NCBI GenBank assembly: GCA_023132075.1
Contig: JAGLYT010000001.1
Location: 1 to 35,308, forward strand
DNA from: a bacterium
Lineage (GTDB): Bacteria > CBDUZB01 > JAGLHV01
Direction: 5' to 3'
Length of the DNA stretch: 35,308 bases
Both the position numbers and the translations under genes were made by a program. The notes beneath the pieces were generated by a model that did not search any database, was not told the DNA's origin, and was given only the letters and a program-made list of their open reading frames with translations. Shown in pieces: positions 12,601 through 24,600 of this stretch; the first letter of the stretch is position 1; every line of letters starts with the position of its first letter.

Positions 12601-15600
12601 TGCTACAGATGAAGTAATTAGAAATTTATTGAGAGAGTCTTCAAGAATTTTAAACCCTGATGGGAAATTAATAATCTTGGAAAATACATTTGCCGGAGGA
12701 GCTATTAAACCAAAATATAATAATGAGCTAAGTAAGCGTTTTTCAGAATTAAATGAAGAGCAAAAAGATAAGGTTTTCCGGTTTATAGAGTGGTATAGTG
12801 CAAGGTTGATAAGTAATATAAAAGAAATGCAGTTTGCTTATAATTGGAAGAGTATGGAAGAATGGAAAGAAATATTTGAGGAGGCAGGATTTACAATAGA
12901 AAAAGAAAATTTTCTTGGTATAGTTGATTTACCCTTTACTCCTAAATTGCCGTTGGGAGTTTTTGTCTTGAGGAAAGATGATTTTATCACTCAGAAGGAA
13001 AAAGTTAAGGAAAAAATAAAGGAGACTATAAAGTTTTTAAGTTTAATTAAAAAGGGGAATTGGGAAATAGATAAAGATATTTTAGATATAGATATTAAAC
13101 GGTTAAAAGAACAAAACAAGCAATTAAATAAGGGGCTGGTAAACTTAAAAGGTTTGTCAGAAATAAACGGTAAATTGAATGAAATAAAAGAAGAGACGGA
13201 AGAAAGAATTAAGGACAAAGCGATGCATAACTTAAGTATCTTAACAGAAATAAAAGAGTATAATGATATTATTAAATTGCTTTGTGATAAAGAGAAGGTA
13301 ATGACAAGGTTGGAGTTGGCAATATTAATTAAAATAATAAAGAATGAGAAAGAAATTTTTAGGCAAATGATTGATAAGGAAAAAGACCATGGAAAAATTA
13401 TTGCTATTCATATAGAAAGCATAGAATGGATGAGAAAGAAGGGTTTAACAAATAGAGAAATAGGTAAAATTATAATCTCTTGGCCAGCTGTTTTTTCATA
13501 TGGGAAAGAGAGATTTAACAGGGGAGAAATTAATTTTAAAAATGTAGGCATATTGGAAGAGGGAATTATCGATATTTTAAAGTCCTTTCCTTCATATTTT
13601 GCCTTGGATTCAGTTGTTCAGAAACAGAAAATAGAATGTATTAACTATGTAGAAACAAAAATAGGGGAAAAAATAAATCTGGTAGAATTTATAAACAAAT
13701 ATCCTCTATGGTTTAGTTATAGTGTAGAAAATAAAATTAAACCGACTTTAGATTTATTTATGAAAATACGTGATAAAAATAATGAGTGGACAGATATTTT
13801 TATGAGATTGTTAGCTTGTAATTTGGCAGTAACTAAATTAATTGTAAAAATAATGGGAGAAGAAAATACAAAAAAAATAGATGCAAAAAGAGTTTTAAAT
13901 GTTTACACTAAGTTAGATGTAAAAATTAAAAGCGATAAAAAAATCAAATTTAAGAAGTTAGATTTAGATAAGAATAAAGATACAGGAGAACATTTAAGGA
14001 CGGAAATAATTCAGATATTAAAAGATGAAGAAGACAAATATAAATCAAAAATGGTTAAAGAGCTTGAGGTTGTTTTTGAGGGGCTTATTAATGGTGATGT
14101 CCAAATTAATTGTGATGGTAAGGAAAAATTTAATACAGAATGGGGATGGGTTGATCTTGGGGAATTAAATAATTTTGAGGATTATATATCAGATAAAGGC
14201 AGACAGGCAGTTTTTTATCTGGTAAGGGATCTATATTTTGCAAAAGAGAAGGGATATATAGAGCTGAAGGGAGTACAAACTATTAGTATGCAAAACGTTT
14301 ATAAAGCATTACCCGATGGAATCAAAAAAAAGACTAATGCTAAATCTCAGGCACTATCATGTGCTAAATTTTTTGAAGCAAAACGTTTAATCGAACCTTA
14401 TCAAGGTAAATATAATGAAGAATACAAATATAATGAAGGACAAATTAAATTAGCCAGAGAATTAGGAGTAAATACTATTTCGTCTTTATATAGAGCTTTT
14501 GGTGATAAAGAATTTATTGAATGGAGTGGTTGGACTTATCCCTCCTATAATTTAAGAGAGTTGGATAAAGCTGATATTTTAGAAGAAAAAAAGTATAGTT
14601 TGTTGAAGGTTACTGATAAAGAAATATTAAATGTTTTTGTAGAAAAGTTGGACCAGGGTAAAACTTTTCTTACATCAGGAGAAGTGAGAGAAAAGTTTAA
14701 ATTAAAAGGGAAAGCTTCAAGGTTTCTTTCTTCCTTATTATCGGCAGGATATATTGAGAGAATCGGCAAAAGTCAAAAAACTGTGTATAAATTAGTTAAT
14801 CCTTATAAAATAAGGAGTTTGGTTTTAGAATTTAAAAAGCCGGTAGAAAAAGTAAGAGAGTCATGGAAAAATCTTTCTGCGGAAGAGAAAGGGCAGTTAG
14901 TGCTTATAAAGGAATTAACAGATTCTTTAAATTCGTCGGATGTGAATAATAAACAGATCGCTGAAAAATTAGGTATAAATCCGGATAACACAGCAAAGGG
15001 AGTGAAGAAGTTTACAGAATTGCAATTAATGATACATAGGAAAAGAGCTGATTATTCGTTATCAGAAGATACAAGATATTCAATATTAAAATATGAAGAA
15101 GAGATAATAAAAAATTATAATAATCTTTCCCAAAACAATAAGGATAAATTTAATTTACTTATGGATAAAATAAGGAAAGTTGAGACAGAAGGAAGGAAAG
15201 CCAGGGCAGAAGATTTTGAGAATATATTAGGCAGGGATAGATTTAGAAAAAAATTGAACCGATTAGGTTTTGTTAAACAAGGATTAATCTTAAAACCTAC
15301 GAGTAATACCTACACAATATCTCGTTGTTTGATTGATCATATTATTGCCCAAAGAGATGAAATTGTTGGGAAAGATGGATTAGTAAAAGGAAAAACAGGC
15401 AGAATAGGGCTGTTACCAAGAGTGACGATAATTTTAGGGTTATTTTCAGGATTTATTAGTACAGCTTCTGCCCAGCCGGATGTAGTAACTAATATAACTG
15501 CTGCAGGATTATCGCTTTTGGAAATGAATTTGCCTGGGGTGGTTGTGGTAGGGTTAGTAGGTGTGTTATTGTTGGGTTGGTTAGTAAAAGCTATAGGTAC

Positions 15601-18600
15601 AAGAGCCGGGCCGGTAGTTGATAAATTAATTAATAATTTTATCCGGAATAATCCGCTGACAGCATTTCTTGTCTTAGCAGTAATTCCTCGTAAAAAGGCC
15701 AGCCCGAAAGATTTCCAGAGTCAGCAAAAAACTATGAAAGAAATAGTGCTAGAAAAATTAAAAGATTTTTGGAATGAAGGCAGTATCCAGTGGAATCAAG
15801 ATGAAATTGAATGTAAAAAAATACCGTTTTTGGAAAATAACGAATTTTTAGTTTTATATAATCCGGTTAGAGATACAAGTGCTCGTTTATTGCATAAGTC
15901 TGGATGTAAAATGTGCAGGTTGTCTTCAGAAAGGTTAATTTTAGATTTGCAGAAAGAATGGAAAAAAGCAGCAAAAATATTTAATAATAAACGACCCTAT
16001 CTTTCCTATAAGCAGATTCTATATGTCCCTAATGACCACAGTACAAAGTTACCTCCGGAGTATATTGAATATGTAATTGGTCTGACTTCTCTTTTGGGGT
16101 TCAAAGGACATACAAATCTTAAGGGTGCTGGGGCAAGTTCTCCGGAACATTTACATTCTCATCTTTATGATATAGATAAAGAGTTAATTGATGATAAAAA
16201 CTTACCTATAGAAAAAATGGAAAAGAGGGAGTTATTTTCCGATCGGGAGGGGGAGGTTCAGATATATGATTTGGTAAATTATCCGGCAGCTTGTTTCGTA
16301 ATAAAAAGTAAAAGTATATATAAGTTAGCTCAAAATGCCCATTATATTATTGAGCGAATCCGAGAAGCAGATATATCGCTGAATTTTTATTTTACCCTGG
16401 ACAAAATATATATTTTTCCGCGGAAAGAAGAAAAATATTCAGGGAAATTAATTGGTGCGTTAGAACTTGGTGGTGTTTTTATATGTGATTCGAAGGGAAT
16501 GTATGAGCAAATGGATAGTGAAAGTAAAATTATAGAGGTAATTGAAAATACTGTTAAATCAAAAGAGGAAATGGGCTTTTTGTATGAATTAATTAGTGCA
16601 AAAAATAAACAGGAGGAAAAAGGAACCATTGTTGGGGAAATAAAGCACAAGAAACATAAGTTATCCCCGGAGAAAAAGAAAAAATTTGTTTTCAATCACG
16701 AATGTTGGAAAATAACTCCTGCAGGGGCGTTGGAAGTATCCGATGTTTTACCTACAAGCCGTGTTGAGAAAGAAGGGATAAAGGTAGGGGCCGGAAAGAT
16801 ATATGATCCTGCTAAATCTTGTTTGATTATGGGTTCTCTTGATGAAAGAGAATCTATCCGGATAAAGAAATTTGATGACTTTATGGAATTAATAATTGTA
16901 GGCAGAAAAGAAGATGGAAATGTTATTACTGTTCTTGCTCACATTGCTTCCGAACGCGTTGGATTAACAATCCTATTTAATATTTATAAAGAAATACAAA
17001 AGAAAAAATTATCCGATTTAAAGATAATGGTAGTAGGAGCAAAAGAAAACATTGATATGGTTAATTTGTCTGCGGAATTTTTACTACAGGATTTTGAAGC
17101 CTTATTCGAGTTAATAATAAAGAGAAGAAGACATTTGGGAATTGAAATCGGAAAAAATCGTATTAAAGTCTCAGACGGTGATTATGAATCCAGGGTTATT
17201 GACCCGATAATTTCCTATGAAGAGGTTAAAGATTCATTTAGTATTGCAGATAGAACCCAAAGATTGGAACGGGCAGCGAAAGCATATAAAAAAGGAAAAG
17301 GTTTAGAATTATTTCAGGTATATGCTCAGTTGCTTAGAGCATATGCGCAGAGCAGGGATTTAACTAATTTATCCGATATTAAAATTGAAGAATTAAGTAA
17401 AGGAGATATTTTTAATAATGCCTGTTTAAAAATAGATTGTGCTGTGGATGTAAATAGAAAAATAATAGAAAAATTCGGGATGAGAATATCTAATGACGAT
17501 TATTTATTTGAGGAAGAAAACAATATAAAGTGGGAAACTGGGGAAGGGTTGAGGGAATTACTGCCTGCTCAAACAAAGATAGTAAATATTGAACAATTTA
17601 TAGAATCTTCAGAATTGATATTTGAAGGTAAGGTTCCTTTGAGTAATATAAGAATGATGATTGAACGATTACTTAGAGAGGATGTAGATATAATAATAAG
17701 AAGGTTGCTTGATGGAAACGAAGAGCTGATTTACGGTAAAGTAAAGGAAATAACTGAGCTTTACCCTGAAATTGGAAAGTATATAGGAAATGAAGATTTA
17801 ACCTTGTTGGAAATATATAAAAAATTGGCAAAAGATTCTGTAGATATTATAGATGAACAACAAAAGTGGGAGCAGGGTATAAAGACATATGCAGAAGAGA
17901 GAAATTTGAAGGCGGATAAAGTACATAAACAGTTAATTAAATCTTATGCGCAGAGTAAAGGATTAAACTTGTCTGACAGCAACATTGAAGAACTAAGCAA
18001 ACGAACTATAAAAAATGCTTTTACCAGGATTGATTCTACTGTAGATTTAAAAGATACAGTTATGGATAAATTTGGAATAGAAATGAATGATGAGCAATGT
18101 TTGAATATAGAAGAACGAAATACAAAATGGAAGGAAATGACAGATGAAGAATTAGTGCAGAAAGTAATATTGTTACATCCACAGGGAGAGATAAAGAATA
18201 CTGAACAATTCATAGAATATTCAGGATTGATATTTGAGGGGAAGGTTTCTAAAGAAGATGTGAGAGAGGTAATCAATAAGTTACTTAAGGAAGAGGAAGA
18301 GATAACTTATGAAAAAGTAAAGGATATAATTGCTTTTTCTCTGAAAGAGAAAGAGAAAGAGATAGAGAAGATAAAAAAAGATGAAGAACATAGACAGTTA
18401 ATTAAATCATATGTACAAAGTAAAGGATTAAACTTTTCTGACAGCAAAATTGAAGCACTAAGCAAACGAACTATTAAAAATGCCTTTGGCAGGATTGATT
18501 CTACTGCGGATTTAAAAGATACAGTTATGAATAAATTTGGAATAGAAATGAATGACGATAGATGTTTAAGTATAGAAGAACGAAATACAAAATGGAAGGA

Positions 18601-21600
18601 TATGACAGATGGAGAATTAGTGCAGAAAGTAACATTATTGCATCAACAGGGAAAGATAAAGAATACGGAACAATTTATAGAATCATCAGGATTGATATTT
18701 GAGGGGAAGGTTTCTAAAGAAGATGTGAGAGAAGTGATTAATAGATTAATCGCTGAGCAGGAAGACCTGACTTATGAGAAATTAAAGGATGTAATTGATC
18801 TTTATCCGGAAATTAGGGAATATATGGGAAATGAAGATTTAACCTTGTTTGAAATATATAATATATTAATTAAATCATATGCGGAAAAACAGGGTTTGGA
18901 ATTATCAATAGATACAATTGAGCCATTAAGGAGATATTATTCCGTTGATAATTTTTATAGAAAAATAGATTATGCGGTAGAATTAAAAAAGATAACAGAG
19001 GAAAGATTTGGGATAGAAGTAACGGACAATTATTGTTTATCTATAGCGGGAGATATAGGGGATAAAAAATGGCGGGAATTTAAAGAGAAAACAGATGAAC
19101 AATTAAATCAATGGCTGGCAGGTAATATGTTTCATTATCAAGCTGAAATAACTGAGATTGAGCAATTTGCCGGAGCTTTATCAAAAGTATCGGAAATTAT
19201 ATTCGGTGAGGAGATATCGGAAAATGAAATAAAGAAAATAATTAAAAAAGTGCAACAGAGTAAATTAAAACTGGTTTATGGAAATGTTAGTAAAGTAATT
19301 ATTCTTTATCCTAAAATCAAAAATTATGTAGAAAAGGAAGGCAAAGAGCAGAACTTGAAATTGTCAGATACTAAGATTATGGGTTTAATTCATAAATACA
19401 GTGAAAGGAATATTTATAAAATAATAAATGCTGCTATAGATTTAAAAAAGACAATAATGGAAAAATTCGGAATGGAAATATTAGATAGTTACTGTTTAGA
19501 ACGGGTAAGAGACAAAACGGATTGGAAAAAGCAGGAAAATACAAAATTAGACAAATGGCTGGTTAATGAAGTTTTACATAAACGGGCTAAGATAATAGAT
19601 ATTAAACAATTCATAGAAGCTTCGGAATTGTTACTTGAGGGGAAAGTTTCCCGGGAAGATATGAGGGAAATAATTAATAAGTTAGTTGCTGAGAGAGAAG
19701 GTTTAACTTATGGAAAGATAAATGAAGTAGTCAGTCTTTACCCGGAAATTGGAAAATATATAAAAAAGAAAGATTTAAGTTTATTTGAGATATATGAGAT
19801 ATTAATTAAATCATATGCGGAAAAGCGGGCTTTAATTTTAACCGATAAAAAAACAAAAGAATTAGGTAAGAGCTATATTGTCCCTAAAGCCTGTGAAAAA
19901 ATAGATTTTGCTGTAAAATTAAGAACAATAGCGGAACAAAGGTTTGGATTAGAAATGTTTGATAGTTACTGTTTGTTTACAGTAATGCACAATACGGAAT
20001 TGGAAAAATGGCCGGAAAAAATGACTGAGGATGAATTGGATAGGTGGTTTTTTCAAAAAGGAGTACATGCACAGGCTAAAATAGTGAATGTTGAACAGTT
20101 TGCCGGAGCTTTATCCGGAGTATCAGAAGTTATACTGGGTAAAAAAACATCGGAAGTTAAAATAAAAAAAGTAATTGAGCAATTGAGTAAAGAAGGGCAG
20201 GAGCTTACCTTTGGAGAAGTAAAGAAAATGTTAATGGAGAAAAAGCTAAAAACAGGAAATAGAATTTTAAAAACAGTATTATTGACGATAACAGGATTAG
20301 TGGTTTTATCCTGTGGTTTTATTCCCCTTGCAAGTGCGGCACCGGGTATAGTGACTACTGCAATCGAAGTATCAATGTCGGGAGTAGGTTTTTCGGGGAT
20401 AGAAATGGGAATATTAGGCATTATGCTCTGTGCAACGATGATAACTTCACCGGATAAAAGCCTCGATAAGAAAAAAATAACTTTTGATAAAAGCAAAAGA
20501 TTTTCTTTAAATCACCGATACTGGAAAATATCTTTTGCAGGAGACTTAATTTTCTCAGATTATTTACTTAATAATTATGCTATTGAAGGGGAGATAAATG
20601 TAGGTGATGGAAAAATATATTCTTCTAATAAATCTTGTTTAATAATTGGTTCTCTTGGTGAAAATGAGGTTGTTCGAATGACAGGATTTACAGATTATAT
20701 TGAATTAATTATTACCGGAAAAAAGGAAAATGGCAACACTATTACCCTTATTGCCAATATTACGCCGGAATACCTCAAGGAAAAACTATTAGTTAATATT
20801 TTCGAAAAAAGTAAGGAATTAAGGGGATTATTGGATTTAAAAGTAGCAATAGTGGGTAAAAAAGACAGTATTGAAAAAATTAAAAAGATTTGGGAAACAA
20901 ATAATTTTCCGGTTTCTGATAATAAGATTTTATTGACACATTCAACTACAAACGGAGAAGCTATACGTTCATCTCTTATGATTATTGTTGGCAAAGACGA
21001 TATTAGATTAATACACAAAAAGGGCAGACAGTTAGATTGGGATAGTCTTATAATAAAAGAAGTTCAGGATAGCGGGCAAGAATTAACGGGGATAATAACA
21101 ACAAAAAAAACACGAGCTGTAAACGAATTGGATGAAACCAAAAATAATTTGTCAAGCTTTTTGAAAAATAAATATAATCTTAATGAAAATCAAAAATTAA
21201 TCTTGGAATCAGCTATTAGTAATGGCTTTATTTGTTTTAATAACGACATGCTTAGATCTGACCAAAGAATACCATCTCTGGACAAGTATAAACTGCATAG
21301 AGCTATAAAAGGGCTTGAAAAATTAGGATGGCTTACAATTCCGACCAAAGGACGTTATATTTTAAGCAAAAAACTAATCGATGATTTGCGGGAATCTCAA
21401 CTACTCAATGATGAAGTGTACAAGGAATGGATGGATATTGTAAATATGGAAGAAATATTTAACGAATTTGTCTATCCTAAAAAAATTGGAGATTCCTATG
21501 GCTATCGGGAAGATAGGACATTAACCAGTGAAGATAGAGAATTTATGTTGGCAATGTTGCAACTAGCTAAAGGAGAAATTATTTTTGAACCGGACAAGTT

Positions 21601-24600
21601 AAAAAACAAATTTTCCTTTTTAAAAGACAAATATAGTAAAAAACATTTTCAGAATTTCTTTGCTGTTTTAGAAAAATGTAATTTATTGTATAGCCCGGTG
21701 AAAGGACGATATTTACTAAGTAACCGATTTATAGATGAACTAAAAGAAAAAGGGCTTATAGCAGATGTTTTTTATGAAGAATATGTAATGGTTTTAAAAA
21801 GAGAAAAATTATTTAATCGGTTTGTCTATCAAAATGATATAGGGTGGACAATTAAAGGGAATAGATTAATTAATCAGGATAGAAACTTTACAATAAAAAT
21901 GGTAAATATAATGTCTTTGTTAGAAGGACCTTTTGATATTGAAAAATTATTTAATTTATTTAAGGAAAATGAAGACATTAATAAAAAGCAGCTTGGTGTG
22001 TTATTAGGTAATTTAACAAATGCAAATATTTTAGACAGGCCGGTAGGGAACAGATATTTATTTAGCAAAGAATTTATTGATTTGTTATTTAAAGAAGGTT
22101 TTATTGATAAAGTTACCAAAGACAAATGGACTAATTTATCAAGACGGGAAAATATGTATAAGCTTCAAACCGATAAAGTAAAAGGTATCTTGACAGCGGC
22201 AACATTTAAAGTTCTTGATGTTATCGTTGACAATAAATTAGATGAATTCACAAAAAAAAGTATTTCCAAAGATTTTCTTCCTGATATGTCAATAAATACA
22301 GTGAAGAAATCTTTAAAAGCACTCAAGGAAATGGAATTTATTACATATGATGACAAAAGCACTTATCATGTTATTTGGGCAATAGAAAGCATTCAAAATG
22401 ATAAGCTTTTGGAAATTATTATAGAAATAGAAAATAAAGCTGATTTAGAAGAGGATTTTAAGGCAGCAAAAGACCTATATGAGAGAGCCATCAAGGAATA
22501 TTCTAAGATTAAGGAAGGAACATCTGATTATGAGTTAGTTAGGAAATCAATCAAACGCTGTTCGAAAAAGATTGAAGATAAAGGGGTTGCTATTATTAGA
22601 AAGGAATTGCCTGAAAATTTCACAGCTCTTATTTTATTCTTTATAATTCAGAGATTAAGCCGGAAGGATATTCTAAAAGATGAAAGGATTAATACAATTA
22701 TCTTGAGAAATATAACCAAAATGCTTATTAACGATGAGTGGGTAAAATATGAACAAAGTAAAAAGGTTGTGCCAACGAATAAAGCACTAAAGCTTCTTTA
22801 TGGTTCTGAGTTCATTACAATTGTTTTTGAAAAATCATCTTATACAGATTTAGAAATTGAAAAAGCAAAAAAAATACTTAATGGAGAAGGATATGAAATC
22901 AATGAAGAGACTATTAAACGGGTAATAATATTGTTTAGAGAAAATATAGAAATTAAACCGGGTTATATGAAAATTTTGGCAGAGACATTACAGGAAAGGA
23001 TAAAAGCAATAAATGCAGAAAGAGGGAAAGGAATAGATGTTCCTAATTACTTTATTTTGTATCCCGTAGAAGTTTTATTCTTGCTGGTAGATAGTTATAT
23101 AAAAAATAATAAAGCTGTTAGTTTTCATTGTATTTACAAAGCTTTGCCTTTAGCAAAATCACCAAAAAATTTATTAGGATTATTAGGTGATTTTGTAAAT
23201 TCATCTTCCACGGGTAAAAAAAATAAGATAGGTAATAGATTATTAAATGCATTTAGATTCTTTCCGGATAAAATGAAAGAGAATTTTGAAAAAATAGAAA
23301 CTAATGAGTCTATTAGTAAAAGAATTGTAGGAAAATTTATTGAAATTCTTTATAAATCTCCGAAATGTTTTGAAATACTTATAATCTTAGATAAGGTAAA
23401 ACCTGTTTTAAAAGAAGAAGTAATGGAACATCTTAACGAAAAATTTGAAATTATAAAAGAAGTATTTCTTGTAAATTCAGCAAAGGGGATATCTATAGAA
23501 GATGCTTTAGCCGGAATAGAAAACGATATGTTTGATGCATTTATTAGAAATGATAACGGTGAAATTATATTAGTTGCTGTTGATGAAGACGGGTTAAAAG
23601 GATCTGCAAGAGATGAAAAAGGTCAAGTAACACTGTTATCTTATGCAGGTATGTTGATGTTGGTATTAGGTATAGGGATTTTATTTGTATTATCCCCTTT
23701 ATGGATTATGGAAATTCTCCTAATCGGTATTATTATGGGAGGTATGGCTATTTATCATAGTCCACCGTGGAGTAAATCAGACACAAAATTCCCCTTCTCT
23801 ATTATTCAAAATCCCTTAATAGCCCTTTTTGTATTAGGACTGCTTCCCCGGAAAGAAATAAGTCCGCAAGTTTTAGACGAGGTTCCTGTTTATACTGACA
23901 TTCTGGAAATAGCGGATATTGAGTGGGATGGACTTATAGGGACCGATAGTCTGGGATATGTTGTACAGAGAGTATTACGCAGTTTAATAGGTGGTTCTCC
24001 GGCGATAAAATTTATTGCCGGCCAAAAGATAGAAGAATTAATGGGTAATGAAAAACAAAAGAATTTAGTGTTAGATATAGCCAAAAATTTGGATTTATCC
24101 GGTGATGAAGAACTTTCCAGCATTGTTGAAATTATAAGAAGGCCGGATAATTTGGTAAAGGAAATAGGAGAAGCAGCCAGAAAATATCTTATTGCTCGAG
24201 GAGATGTTAAAATTCCTGAGCATGATGAGGGTTTACTTTTAGCTGCTAATTATCACATTCAGAGGGAAATAAGCAGTATTGCTGAGGCAGAGAGCAGACA
24301 AATTTCTGTTAACTATGTAGAAAGCGAGGGCAAAAGAAAAAAATTGCCTATAAAATCATTTATTGAAATAATCGGTAAACTTATTATTTCAAGTATAGGA
24401 GTGATTGTTTTAATAAACTTATTTTCCCAATTTATAAAAGGTTGGTTGTATATAATAGTAGTTGTGGGAATAGGCATAATTGGAGGGAAATTTGCAGTAA
24501 AATGGGCTTTTAGTCGTCCGTTAATGAAATGGAGGCAAACAGTTAATGCGTTAAAACCGAAAGATTTAGAATTTATTCTTGGGGATAAGAATGTTAAGTT

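Noticed and set aside
16655-17225. E1 and E2 as CheD chemoreceptor deamidases
   Set aside because: A Cys near a GS(L) motif and a following hydrophobic-His strand are suggestive, but the motif order is SCLIxGSL rather than LGSC, the Cys-His distance is too long, and E2 has lost the His. Kept as unrecognised.
20290-20345. Lipobox in cassette 4 (LSCG)
   Set aside because: The residues before the Cys (V-L-S-C) fit the lipoprotein consensus poorly, and the other homologous cassettes have no Cys at this place.
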